From positions 934,150 to 998,149 of the forward strand of contig NW_019775447.1 in NCBI RefSeq assembly GCF_001039355.2: DNA of 64,000 nt, in the 5' to 3' direction. Shown here in pieces: positions 33,901 to 48,600 of the stretch. How positions within the stretch are numbered: the first letter of the stretch is position 1; each line of letters starts with the position of its first letter. Below the pieces are notes generated by a model that was not told the origin of the DNA, did no database searches, and saw only the letters and a list, made by a program, of their open reading frames with translations. The position numbers and the translations under genes are program-made. Origin of the DNA: Lingula anatina (lineage: Eukaryota > Brachiopoda > Lingulata > Lingulida > Lingulidae).

Positions 33901-35546
33901 TTTACTGTATGTATGTTATGAGTTGTTCTGTTACAATATTGTAATTTAAAAAGAAATGAAAGAAAAGTTGTAATGTGATATAATAAGTCAAGTGGTCTAG
34001 GTTAAAGGCCATTGGCGTGATGCAGAGACTATGTATGTGACATGGCATGTGAGGCATGGACTTTTTATTTTTGTAAATAAAAATTTTAATTTTATACATG
34101 TATGTTGTTCCAATACTATAATGGGTACTGAATAGCAGACTTGTTATGTCTTCATTTCTATTTTTTTCTGAAGAGGCTTGAGAAGATTCACATTATTTCT
34201 CACAATGCCTTATTTTCATCCATACTCTCGTTTTTCTCTTTTTAATATTGTTTCCATCGTTGTCCTCATTAACCACAAGCCATAACGCTGTCAGGCTGCT
34301 TCAAAACTGACGCCATTGTGAGCAAAAATTAAGTCAAGATATGGGTATTTTGCAAAATTTTTTTTGAAACCTGGTTTGACCTGGATTTATGCATTCTGGT
34401 ATACTAGTATGGTAGTAGTTTTAAGTAGTTTTTAGGATTATGCACATGCTTTTTAAATAATATGGCAATTTTACAACATTCATTCAAGGTTACAGCTGAG
34501 CATGTTTCCACTGCACAACTAATGTTGGGCAAAATGGTTAACAGCATGCTCATTAAATATTGCTCTCCAAATGTTGAGCAATGTTCAGTGAAATGTTGAG
34601 AGTGCTTTAACTGGGCTTGGCACATGTGCATAAGAATGGGAACAAACATTGGACAAAAGTATATGCATGGGTCAAATCAGAATATAGGTCATGTGATAGC
34701 GTGCATTCTTTCAGAGGCATTCGATGTTAACATACAATTCATTTTAACATATTATATTTTCACATGAACCTTGCCTGTCCAGGAGACCTTCACTGTGAAA
34801 ATCATGCCAGCCTCTCCCTTTTTCACAGTTGAACCAGAACTTGGTTCCTCATGTTTAAGGGAAAGTTCAAGCAGTTGGTTTAATTTTCAGCAGAGTGAAA
34901 TATCAACGGTTAGCCTGAGCACAGGTGTAGAAAATGGAACTCTTTTTGTCACTCATTCACTGAGCAAACCTTATATTCCATAAAAGTACAGTCATGTGAT
35001 TTCAAATTAAATAAAAACAATCTGTAAGGATAATAAGAGCCGTCAAATTTCATTAAAATGATTCTACAACCATCGGCTTTTTACCTTTCTGGAAAGTTCT
35101 TGGATTGCAACCATTCCCCAACCTCTTCAGTTGTGGAGTACATTGTCAGGTACACTGCTGAAATAGGGCGTCCATGTGACACAGGGCGGGAATTGCGGTT
35201 CTTCCCTTTTGTTAACTGATTCTTCAGTTCATTATGGAGATCATCTTTAGATGCAGCCTTATGAACTAAACAAAAACAGGCCAAAATAATACAGTAAAGA
35301 AGCTACATATTTTAATACTTTATACAACAAAATAAAGGAGTGGTTATTTGCATACACACAGAACACTTTTAACAAACTAAATTGAAACAACAGATTATGC
35401 ACAACTACAACAAATCTAAGCAATAAAAGCTAAGCACTTTGTACTTGACAACTAATAAGTGTTAAAATAAAACATAAGGTAAATCTACTAAATTCTATTA
35501 AACAGCAAAATGCAAGGAAAGATAAAGACAAATCTACCTCTCTACA

Positions 35547-35593
<47 letters not shown>

Positions 35594-36584
35594 AAAACAG
35601 CTACATTCTGGTTATTAAAATTATGTAAAGAAAAATGTTTGGTATAATTTTAACATTTGGAAAAAAGGTTGAGGTTGAAATACTAAAATGTATGGTGCAT
35701 GTGCTATTTACACAAAGGATAAATAAAATGATGTGCTCTAAAAAAATATTAGTATGTCATCTTATGTAAAGATTAATTTATAGTTTAGGGGTTGGTCATG
35801 CAAGTGTATTTACCATACTACTAATAAGTGCAAGCCTTCCCATCATAGGCAATTCCATCATGTTATCAAATGTCACTTTTCTGCTCAATAGATTCAAATA
35901 GTTTGTTATTACATTATTATAACAATACCAACTTCTTTCTTGCAATTATGTTTCCTTGGAAAAGCCTACCTGTAGGCGAACTTTGCACATATAAGAATTA
36001 GGTGTGAGAGAAGCTTGGTGAACTATGCTCTTTCAAAAGAAAAAGGAAAAGCTAATTAATTAAAGCACTGCTACTGATTGTGAGAAAATAACATGCATGT
36101 GTGGCATGCTAATCTGTCTTTGGGGGAGAATAACAGTATTATTACTCCATGCTAAGAATAAAAAAATCTAAATCTAGTAAATAACACTGAGGTTATCTCT
36201 TATAAAACATTCATATTCCACTGGTTTCTAGGGAAATGTGGAGGGTCAATCTGAGAAAAGCAACTGTAGTCAGTAGTGTCCCCATCTATTAGCAGCAACT
36301 GTTACTACACTGCATCATGGAAACAACTTACTTATTGTTTTCTCCTCATTTTCCTTTGGTTTTGGTTTCTTTGTTTCTTCTGAAAATCATTGTGCAAAAT
36401 GTGTTGTTGTTAATATTCTAGCTTGCAAAGAAGGTAAGCCTAATGTTTGTGCTGTTGTTAGTAATATTTAAGCAAAAATAAGTCAAATATACAAGGGTGC
36501 ATGATTATGGCTTTTTGAGTTCATGTAGCTCACAAGAGATGATTCAGTAGGAAATCAAAATAAGCAACATTTTTGATGTATTAT

Positions 36585-36640
<56 letters not shown>

Positions 36641-39600
36641 GGAGAGAGAGAGAGAGAGAGATGACAATAAATGTTATAATGTCTACACATCGAGAACATT
36701 TTCAGTTAGCTTTCTTATATTAGTATTCACTAAAACAGTTAGAAAATGCTGCAAGTCATCCCACAACTTTTCTCTATATATCAACTCCACTGGAAATATG
36801 CTAAGGACAAAAACAGCAATAAACAGAAAAATAAAATATACAAGTGCAAACTGAAGTGGCAATTACATATGAAAAGGAAAACCAGGTCAGAAAAAAGATA
36901 TGCAAAGAAACAGCAGATCTATGGAGTAAAGTAAAGTGCATTTTCAAACAAAAACATCAACATGCCCCTTCAGCATACACTTCTGCCACTGCTCGAGATT
37001 CACTTGGTGTTCATAGTACGACACATGCTGCTTTAAACACTGGAAAAATTCTGAGATCAATATAACATAATACATTTATCACAAAGAGGAAATTTAATTT
37101 AAGTAACATAATCAGGGGGCAACCAGAAGTGCAACATAAAAGTTCACATATTAACTTGTGAGTAGAATTTTTGTAAGTTTGAAGCATTCAAATTTATCAA
37201 TGGTTTCCATTTCATGGTCACTATAAGAATTTGATGTTCAATATAAATTTTAATATGCAAATGACAGAAAATTGCTCACAGGAGAGTGTGCTAAACACCA
37301 ATGAGAAGCATGCATTACTATGGGCAGAGAGACACATTTGCACCAATTATGTCAGACATACCCATGCTTCACTCATTAGCCCCTAAAGTGATCAAAAAGT
37401 TTAAAAAAAAAAAAAAAAACGATGTAAATGAGAAGATGTCATCGTTTTAATCATTTTAGGCCCCAGAAAGAGTGACCTCTTTCCAGTGGGATGCCACTGA
37501 AGAAGGTATATTTACTTTTCCTATAATTCCTTCAGTTATGACATATTTAATTTTTCAGTTATCAGATCTGAATTGCAACATTAGATTTAAAATGTTCACT
37601 TAAAATGCTGCATTGAAAGATTCATTGGTTATTGAGAAAATGAACCCCCCATCCAAAAAAAAAAAAAAAAATGATGTTACAGAATTACAGAGAATTTACA
37701 ATGGCGCCTTTTATATGGTTGCCAAAAAATCTGCAAGCTTATAGTTTTCTGACAGTATACACTGGCCATTTGTAGTGTAAAAATGGAGTGCATTATGTAC
37801 TTCATGTGATATTTATTACATTGTGAACTATGTCATGTAAACAAGATACACCATTTGTATAATAAATATGGTACAAAGAGTTAAAGTTATGTTGTAAAAA
37901 TATACATTGTAGAAAAAAGGTGCTTGAGAGGAATGGAATCAAATAGTTTTTACAGAAATGCCATTTCACACATAAGTAACATCAGAAGTTTTCCACTAAA
38001 AAACCCACCTACCATATGAACGATACACGAGATTGAAATCATTTGAAAAAATGGGGAACAATCTGATAATGCCCAGATTCAAATCTAATCTGTATGCCAG
38101 AACAATGAGTAATTACTGTGACTTTACATACAGACGCAAGTGATAGCAATATGTACAGACATTACTGTCTGCATATAAAACATGGATGCAGAAAGGCTGA
38201 GCCTCTTGAAAACTGCATAACAATGTTGAACAGATGGTGTCATGTGACCACAACAGTGTCAGCACTGAAATATGAATACAACACAAGAGTTGATTAGAAT
38301 ATGAAAAATCCCATATTTTATTGCTTAAATTAAATAGAACATTATCTAACAATTATGAGGTGTAAAAATAATACCTTGATATGTTACATAAACCAACATG
38401 GTATTGGTCCCACAACCTTAGCTTGTCTAAAAAAATTATATCATAAATATGGATACTAGAGACTGCCTCCAAAATTCACATAATGCACTGCCAAAGGGAT
38501 ATCAAGCATTTTCATATGCACAAAGCTTTAACTTGATAAATCATCACAACAAATAGGACTTACAAATAATGTTCACTGAAAACGTAAAACACACAAAAGG
38601 GTTCATCTTTTATATATAGAACACGTCTTAGACTGTTTGAGAAATTAAACTCAATCAGAAATGTAATTTTTCACTGAAGTATTCTAGAACAAGTGTTACC
38701 AAGCAAAAGAAAGAAAATTAGAGTTCAGAAAAAATTTCAAATACAAGAAAAAATATAGCCACAAGCAGTATCTGGAGCACAGAATCAAATTACGTAAGAG
38801 TGGTACTACTCCCAGCAGACAGTCTTGATCACCAACCCCATCTGCTGGCCACAGGAAACGTGCAAGAAAGAGCTTGGAGACAACTGTTGCAAGTAAACTA
38901 TCTACTGAAGCTAAAGCTAAGTATGGCAATGCATTATGTCAAATCTACAACCACCAGAACTGAAATACAAAATTAATGTGTAAGTAGAAACACATTCTTA
39001 GTAAAGAAATTAATCCAATCACTTAAGATTAGGATGTACTGTATCTGAAATAGAATGCCCACAGGTAAAAGAAAAATTGTTAAGATTAATGAACAAAACT
39101 AAAATGAAAAAGCAAGAGATATAATGAGGCCATCACACTGATACACAGTCAAGCCCAGTGTATTAGGTCACCTAGAGAACAGGTTATTAAGTGCAGACAA
39201 AACATTTAGAGGAGAGATACAACGTGCTTTTATGAATGAAATCATGTTTCCATAAACAAACATTCATTAACAACAGACAGATCAAAACACCAACTGTTTG
39301 GAATGTTCATTGGCAATGATCATGTGAAATTTGAATTCAATCAATCTATGAATTACCACAGATAAATTTTCATACAGTATATCTTACACACTAAATTATC
39401 TTATATAAAATGTTTGCACTTTCTAAAACAAAATATCAATGTGAAAAAATATTATGTAATCTTATTCATATCTTTGGTTAGTTACTTCTTGTAAGCATAT
39501 TTCAACTATTATCAACATAATGTGCCTTACAATCATATGTGCAGTGATAACAGTTTTTTAAAGAATTAAGTGCATCTTGTTTGTTTTCATCTACCTTTTT

Positions 39601-42600
39601 CTCTTCATTGTTTAAAAGAAGAATTTCCGAGAAACTTATTGCACAGAGTCAATATTCTAATAATGGGACGTGGCTAATAAATCTATAGAGTTTTACTATT
39701 ACAAAATTTTAAGGGTGAATTAAAACCCAAAAGAATCTGATAAAGATATCTTCGATATCTCGCATTTTTATTCTGAGGGGGGAAAGAGAAGAAAATTATA
39801 CTCATAATGAATTATATAAATCTAGTCTCTGAAAATTGCTGAATATTATGTCAATGAAGGACAAGAGAACTGTATTTAGACAATGTCCTTTTAGATGCCC
39901 CTAACAACCCAATTCTTGTTTTATACAGCTAATGATCATAACAATACATGTGTTAATTTGTGTGATAAATGACTGTGATGTATAATATATTATCTTATCA
40001 TTTAAATTATTTACATTTTATGGTTGACAATTAATTTTTTTATACAAGTTAAACACTCATTCTCATTCAAATCATAATAAAAATAATTACATATTCTATA
40101 TTTAATGATCTGTCACCTTGTGAGTAGCTTGGCAACAATATAAGCAATGTTTTTTATGCTTTAGACTTTTTAAGTAGATTAAGGCAAGGTATGAGCATTT
40201 ACAATACATATTTAATCAAATATAATGCTTGTTTTTTCTTTTTATCCCGATAAATGTGAAATGATGCACAAAAATGGAAATAAGGTGACATACAAACTAT
40301 CCTACTCTATTATAGGCTTCTTCACGCTATACACAGTCATACATTACATATCAGCAGTCAATGAACACACTAATAATACAAACATAGCTGATCCTCAGTA
40401 TCTGAGTCATTTTTCCTGCAGCCTTGCAATAACACTCAAAACAGACAAGGCTAAAATGCATTTCCAGAAATCTTTATAGGGAAAATAACACGTTTGCTTA
40501 AAACAGCTGAAAAGAACTATATCCTACATTCATTGTAAGATAAAGCATCTGCAATTCAAAAGTAAAGGATATTTCATTTCTTTTTTCCTCTGGCATAGTA
40601 CATACCAGTGTAGATTGAAATATAAGTTGGCCAGAACATGACTTATAACCCAGACAATTCCAACAGCCACCCCCCCTCCCTGGTCTGCTGTATGTCTAGA
40701 AGTATCGGTATTCACCTTGTCTGTTGGCTTGCTTCCAATTCCCATTAACAGGTGGTGGTGGAGGGCCTGGAGGTGGGGGTGGAGGGCGGGCACCATTACT
40801 GCGCCCAAAGTCTCTACGATCCTGAAAAATATTGTAAATCTAAGTAAGAGAACAGCTGTACAATATGAGTGTACTTTGCAAACCAATATAAAGTTAGCAG
40901 ATACTGAGACCATGAATTTCATTTTGGCAATATTAAGTTTACAAATAATAACAATCAACCCAGAATACTTCTCAGCTCATATTCCTACCCTTTCATCAAA
41001 TGAGGAGTCATGTCCACGTGGATCACTGTCATCATCATATTTCTTCAGAATGGTGTATGGGGCATGCCCAACAGTTCCTTCACTATTCCTAAGTTTCCAC
41101 CAGTTTCTGCCATCATCTAAGACCTGTGAAGTGGAATAAAACCCAGTTTATTTTGTCAGTGTAGTAAAACAAAATCAAAGATCATAATCATAATTTAAAC
41201 TAACAAAATACTAATTGCAAGAAAAAAACACTTGTTACATGTACAAACAACAAATAATTTTTTAATTATAAAGAAAATTGCCATGATAAGGCCATTATAC
41301 ACTAGTGTACTTTGCATGGGTATGCTACCTCCAAAATTTCTCCTTTTGAGACAGTCAGCTCCTTGGCATTTCTTCCACTGCGTTCATGCATTACCTCATA
41401 AACCCTGAATAAAAGGAAAGAAAAAACTTTTAAAACTTTCCATGGCAGATTTTCTTCATCATGGTGAGAAATCAGATGTTAATTTTCATATAATTACATA
41501 TAATAAGAGATTCATTTTCTGAAGCCTTTCGGTTGGTATTATTATATTTTAAGTGTATGTAATCACTTACTTTGCTCCTTTACTGCGTAGTTCCCTCAAG
41601 AATATTTTCTGCTTTTCCTCAAAGGAGAGAACTCTGGGCTCTGGGGGCAACTGAGGTTCTTGTCTACGAGCCATGGCCTCATGCTGGGCTTGCCTATTTC
41701 TAGATAACCAATGATAATAGCACATATATATTTATTACAAATACTGGACAAAACTTTTTTTTTTTTTTGGACTTAAAAAGAATTTACAGTACTTGCCCAT
41801 GTAATACATAGGTTAACTGCAATTTCCAGACAAGCCATGATATGCTGTCATCTAACAATGTAACAGTTGTTTCTGCCATGGTGTATACTGGACAGCTGGC
41901 ATGTTCAAACATCAGTTACAGCTTCACATATTTTAAGGCATATGGTATTTGACCCTTATCTTCCAGGTCGTTCTCCATTTGCTAAATCACAGCATGCTGC
42001 ATCTTTCTTTGCTTCTGTCATGCTATAAGTTTCGTATTGTACTACATAGTAGGGGTAAGGGGCACACTTGTTGCACATAACAGCATGCTGTCCCTGTGTT
42101 TGTACTGAATATACAGAAGGGAAACAACAGACAACATGAGAAATAATATTCAGAACTGGTGAACTGGTAAATCAGTATCAATATTTGTAATCTCAGTGGT
42201 GGCTTATGTCATAAGGTCATCAACAGCTGCAACAAATGCTGGGGAAATTTGACAGGTTCTAGGAAGCAGGCAACACAGTCTCAAGCAAGTAGGGGTAGGA
42301 TTTTACTTGCTAAGTATGTAAGGCATGTTCAAGTAGTCATACTTTAAAAATGTTTGCACAATTAAACTCAACTTGTTTCAGTTGAACTTGCTTCAAGAAA
42401 AAATATTAGTAAAGCCAACTAAATGAGAAACGTTCAACACAAAAAATGGGTTACACAATATGTTAGAATCCCTAATTGAGCATAAATAAGCAACACTGGT
42501 ACGCAAGGAGTACAAATACATGAATACATGAGAATGTTATGTCTTGAAAGTGAAAAATTATTTTGAAAGTAAAACAAAAAAGCCGAAATAGTGAAAATGA

Positions 42601-45600
42601 AAGAGAAAGTGAGAACAACAAATGAAGGCATAGACAACTGTAACACATGTTAATATATACAATTAAAGTAAACAAACAAAGCAGTAAGTTAAGTACAGAA
42701 ATTAGTATTTTATCAAATTAATTAAGATTGTCATGATTATGAAAACACACATAGTTGAACTGGAAAGGTTATTGCACATAAACAAGACAAATGACATTTC
42801 ACACAAAGAGAAGCCTTATATTTGTTTAAGAGATAAAATTATTTCAATATTGAAGCAAATTCAAATGAACAAGAAAGTAACAGAGTCCAACCTGTCAATG
42901 TGTTTTTCAACATAAGCTTGAAAGCCAGCAGACCTGGGGTCTGACTGACCCACTTGTGGAGGTAAAGGTGGACCACGGTCAAAGTATGGGTCAGTATCTC
43001 GACCATTTTCCTGGGGGCTGTATTGATGTTGTTGCTGTTGGTCCCTGAACACAGTCTCTCTATAATGTGGTCTCTCATTGGATTGGACAGGTAACACATG
43101 TTCCTCAGCCTACAAGGTAGACAGGAGAATATGAACCAAATGTAATATAATTATATCACTCATCTTACCCATATTGTAAACTGTTGCTTCTTTGTACATC
43201 GCGGAAAGACTCTCCCCTCTGTGGCGGAGGGGCACCATACCCCTGACCACTATAATTGGGACCTCCATGACCATACTGATAGGTTGGATCTTCCATCTAA
43301 GGAAATCATGAAGAAAATAATGAAATGTGGGATATATGTATAGCTTTTGGTAGCCTAGTGATCAGTGAGAGTGTTCACATATCAATTCCCTATACTGGGC
43401 ATCTACAGATATTTATCTAATTTAAGAATCTTAGACTGCATTTAAAATAACACTTTGTTTTTTCTTAATCAATAAAAATAAAATAAAAATAAATAAATCA
43501 CTGCCATACTGATCCTACCTGCTGCACGCTTGTTATCATATCCCTCCCCCAAATCCCTCCCAGCCCTTGTGACAGTATGCCTCTGTCTTAGTCTTTGTTA
43601 CTATGGTGATCACCACAACCAGTGCAGTTATAATACCCACAAGTAAATCAGTTACACCAGAAGGCATTATTTTAAACATGGCATTAGAACTGACCAATTC
43701 TTCAGCCCTGAGCACTATGTTTGTTTTTCTAGATAATATACCACATTGTGCCTCACCTTCTAATCACTACTATATTATTCTTTAGTAGTTATCAAAGTAG
43801 CCCGTTACATTTCATACAGTGATCAGTTTCACTTTTTCCAGTTAGTAATTGACATCATGTATCATGTCAACTAGTAATTATTATACATCTTAATAAATAT
43901 CCAGTTCCCACTTAAGTAAAATTGTTACTTTTATTTTTATCATTTTTCTATTTTAAGCAGAAGCTTTGATTCTGAAATTCACTGTTAAATGTGCCTGTGA
44001 TGTGATAAGGAGTGATTGCAAAAATCACAAGCAGAACTTCTGCATTAAATGTAATTAATTTTTTTATTATTTTAAGCAATAAGAAATCAATCGATGTCAC
44101 AACAGTTTTGTCAAATACTGAGCAGGGGCTACTTGCTGCCAAAGACTTATCAAATATGAAGGAAGGGCGGGTCTAAGATTTTCCTGAAACTTCTCCACCT
44201 ATTAATGTCAATCATACGATATCAATCCTGGTTAAACCCTGACCTCTATAAGATAAAGTTGACCTAATACTGAAAGGAAACAAGAAAAAGTTAAATAACA
44301 TGTTCACATCTGCCATACTACTATACTACTCCCAGTTAGTAGTCTAGACAGTACAAATATTATTAAAACAGCTACAGACACTATTAGATCAGTTCATATT
44401 ATTCTACAACCAATGTCTGCACTCCAACTAATATGTCCTTTCTTTATTTCTCCATTAACAATTTTAATCTGTAATTTGGCAAAGAAGAAAGATCTCGGCA
44501 TTCCAGACCAAAAGACAGAACAATGATTTAATTTTGAGACACAGTCGGGGTGCAGACATATATGAGGTACTCCAGAGGCATCACCACAGGCCTACTCACT
44601 TGCCCCACTGCTCGAGTGATTTGTTCTTTATTACGTATCTGTGCAGCATGATTGGAAACAGCTTGTGCGATGGCAGAGTTAGCATCATCATCAAACTGTA
44701 CCGGGCCGCCTGGCTGCCAGCCATCATAGAACCTTGGAACATAAGGAGGTACATAGCCTTTCCAAGCATCCCTGGAACAGAAGCAATTGCAGACTTGACA
44801 ACATGACATTTGCAACTTTCAAATCAATATTGTCAGAGTACAAAGCTAACTTATAATCTTTTTAAATCCAATTTTTTTTTTAATTGGAGAACAAATCTAC
44901 TAATTACCTAAAAGAAAAATTCACTGCCTAATGTCCATGTTTGAAAACTTAGAATGCCAGAAGAAGTGTATATCTCACAATATAATGCCTTTTATAAGAC
45001 CTAGTAGTGTGTCTAGCTCACTCTAGGGTGTGGAAGACCAAACATCAATACATATTCTATCCATCACTTTATAAATATCCCATTGCTACTACCATTACCA
45101 TTAGCTATTAATGCATTCATGTCAACCTCCAAACAGTCTACTAAACATGACACCAGACCCTGGGATATTATGTGCCACTGGTTGCTTTTGCCACATCTCT
45201 AAAATTGCACCTGCCCTGATCACAAACAAATTTGAAAAATTCCAAACTCCATTCTTCAAATCAGTATTCTAGTCTTGAAAAAGAGGTCAATGCCTTTGGT
45301 TTTATCACATACCTGTGTACACTCCACGGCTCTCCCAGGGACATCCAAAGGTCTATCTCCTTGGATGTCAGACAGTTAAGGAGGAGTTCCCGTGCATGCA
45401 CTGTGAGCAGTGGAGAGATAACCTGGCTAGCGAGGTCCGGAGTTCCATGGCGGGGATCCTTGCTGGCCTCCACCACTAGACTTAGAGGGGTGAACAGGAA
45501 ATGCACAAGTTCTGGAGCATTGGGATCATGGATATGTGCCTTCAACTTGGCCTGTGCACAAACGAAAATGTCAACAATTACAGGGCAACATCACCTAGCA

Positions 45601-48600
45601 AGTCTTTTAAATTTCTGACAGTACAGTCAAAGCTTAACAAAGTAAACAAAAAATTGCTTATTTTTAATCAGAATTTTATCATCATGTTCCAAAATCAAAA
45701 CTTTACTCACCAACAAGTTGAAGGACAATTTGAATTTAGCAAATATGTCTATAAAGTCCTGTGGTGGAGGTGGGCGTGCTCTCATTGTCAGCATACCCTC
45801 TGAAGAACATACGTAAAAAGACTGTGTAATGACTTAATTCTTTCATACATCAGTTATTTATATCCATAGCAATATGTCACTTTCTCATTCTAAATATAAA
45901 AAAAATCTAAAATAAATAATAAATACATGCCTGCATCTTTCAGTCAGAAATACTGTCAATGCAAAATAAATCATTCAAACCATTATTACAATAATTGCTT
46001 TATAACAGAAATACATTACAACCAGCTGACACTTGACGAGTTAATGAGCTTACCTCCCATAACTTTCTTCTTTGATTTGCCTCTGTTTTTCTGTCTTCTG
46101 GAAAGTTCTTTGTATGCCTCTGCAGCAAACTGAAGTCGTGCTACAAACTTCTCTATGTCGTCAAAGCAGTGATTCAGTAATTGCTGAAACGGTAACAAAA
46201 AATGTCTTCATATATCATATCATACATCATATCTTATGGTATATATTTTATTTTTGCTTAAATTATATGTCAAGCATCATTTTTTCAAAACCACCCTTTC
46301 CCTTTGCTGCACAATATTTTGGCATGCTGAAAAACATACCACATCTCTTTCCGTCCTCTCACTAACAACAGAGTCATTATCATCCTCTCGTCTCATGACA
46401 TTGGTTCTGGGCCCTCTGGGTACACCATAACCACCACCGTATGGTTCTCTGCGACCACGCTCTTCAAACATGCTGATGTGGTTGCGAACCTGCATGCCAT
46501 TGGGAGGTTCTGGTGCAGGCTCAATGGGAGGAGGTGGGATACGTGGAGGTGGTCCTCTGGATGTATAATGAGTAAAATGAGAAAATGAGTATAATCAGAA
46601 AGTTGTACTTGTAATCATTATTTTCACTGGTCCTTAGATGGATTTGTAAAATGATTTTCTTGCATAGTACAACAGACACACACTGACATCCAAATTGCTG
46701 CTTTTATACTTGATATTCGATTTAAAACAGATCCTTTTCCAAAGTTGGTACAATATAAACCAGCAAAAACATTTCAGTCTTCCAGCTTGTTAACTAAGAA
46801 TTGCTGATATAACACCAACAAGGCTATATAACCAACCTAGTGAGAAACAGTGGCAATGTAAATTCAACATTTAAAGCTGCATGAATATTTAATCTATACT
46901 TAATCAGGGAAAATAATAAGTACAAACAGCAATTTCAATAAGCCTTCTTAACCCGAACGTCAAAGTTGGTGCTTTATGTTGATACATTTTGGGAGTTCCT
47001 TCTTAAAGATTTTTCACAGACGTAAATTATTTAATTATATAACTTTGTAATCTTTGATTTGGGTCATGTTCAGGGCAGTACGCCCAAATTAATTACATCA
47101 GTCTAGTTTGTCTTTCTGAGTGATTGCTCTTACCCTGAAGATGGCCTGACTTTACCCATCTTTGCCACTTTTATATCATCTACAACCTCTTGTGCCTGCA
47201 AAAAAATGTACATAATGATTTTATTTCAGACTTTATAAATATATGGCCTGCTATTCATATGGTCTCTCTTTCGTTTTGATGATTTTATGACAATTCACTT
47301 TAAATATAAATGTCAAATCTCCCAGCCCTAAGACAATTATTTTAAAAAATTAACTGAGCTTACCGGCCTGGAGACACACTGGAATATGTGCATTTCTGAT
47401 GGGTTAGAGTTCTTCTTCTTTGGGTCCTCTACAACTATGAACAGGACTATGTTATTGTAGATGTCTCTGCGGTCACTGCTGGACACTGCTGCTGGCTCAC
47501 TAACCAAAGGGAGGGGGAAACGCTCCATTTCTTCCTGAATTACACAAATACACATATAAAAACTTGCAAAAAAAACAGACATTAGGAGTAAATAATTGAT
47601 TTAAGTTGTTGCAACTGAACATATACTGATTCCGATCGTGACCTGTCCTAGGAGAATCAGTGATTGTACTGAAACACAATCTCATCTGTGACATATACAA
47701 ACTAGTTGGATGAGTACAACACGTACTGTGAGAAAACCTGCTAGCATGCAGATAAGTGTGCTGCTCTGGAGACAGGTTTGTAGGTTCTTAGTTTGCTAGG
47801 AAACAAGTACACATCAAAAATATTCCAAACTGCACTTACTCCAGTCTGTCCATCTATGACCACTAAATGTTTCCTCTCTATCACCATGCGACATCTCATG
47901 GTCCAGATCCCAGAGTTCTGTTCCATTTGGCGAAGTTTGCGAATCCCATCCTCTGGGAACAATAAACCTGGAGAATGACAGCCAAACAACAAATCAGATA
48001 ACCCTTTTCTCTGCTATACATAGAATGCATAAAGGCCTTAAGTAGGTCATTAAGGGTTTTGCCTTGTTCATCACTCTTCATCAGCATGAGAACAATGTTC
48101 ATTAAAAGTGATTCTAATTCATTTACTGTTAAAAGAACAGAGGGAGGGATCTCAGAATGTCTGAAAACTTATCAAAGCAGAATTTATTACATGCTGTATG
48201 ACTCATTCCAATATTTAGGAACATTTTATTAAATCTTCTCTTAATCTGAAAGTGAACAATCCCAAACCATATTATTTAAGGTTCATATTATTTACAAGTA
48301 AAGACTATGGTTAACTAAAAGTTATATCATATAATTTTACCTTCTCTGGATCCCACAGTAAATGTGGCCAAATGATCCATGTCATAAACTGGATTTCCAA
48401 ATGGATCTCTGTCATCTCGTGCAGGCATTCTTTCAGACATCCTCTCAGGTGCTGAAAGTAATATAATGATACATTTACTGCTAAGCTCTACAAAAACTGT
48501 ATACAATTTATAAGGGTACTCCAATATAATGTAAACGAGGGTTATAAAATATTTACTACATGAAGATGCTAAAATAACTTGCCCACAAAGAAGTTAACAT

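Larger units (their letters stand above)
32132..35084. other. EPS8 intron carrying an LTR element
   Basis: Apart from the LTR retrotransposon at 32433-34120, the intron has a C-run followed by an A-run at 32187-32218, plus AT-rich sequence. The 34771-34983 open frame on + has no recognisable features. Confidence 0.6.

Noticed and set aside
36746-37065. Overlapping lysine-rich + frames
   Set aside because: AT-rich low-complexity translation within an EPS8 intron, antisense to the gene.
40530-40958. 142-codon minus frame and 140-codon + frame at 40.5-41.1 kb
   Set aside because: Shadow frames over the EPS8 proline-rich exon (40716-40821) and the SH3 exon; the true frame is the spliced one.
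42839-43099. Minus frame starting [11 protein letters not shown]
   Set aside because: It would result from splicing exon 13 to 14 with the leftover bases. The alternative frame, with [16 protein letters not shown], is far more protein-like and connects to the next exon.
45232-45618. 128-codon + frame
   Set aside because: Antisense to EPS8 exon 11, whose minus translation is clearly the family sequence.
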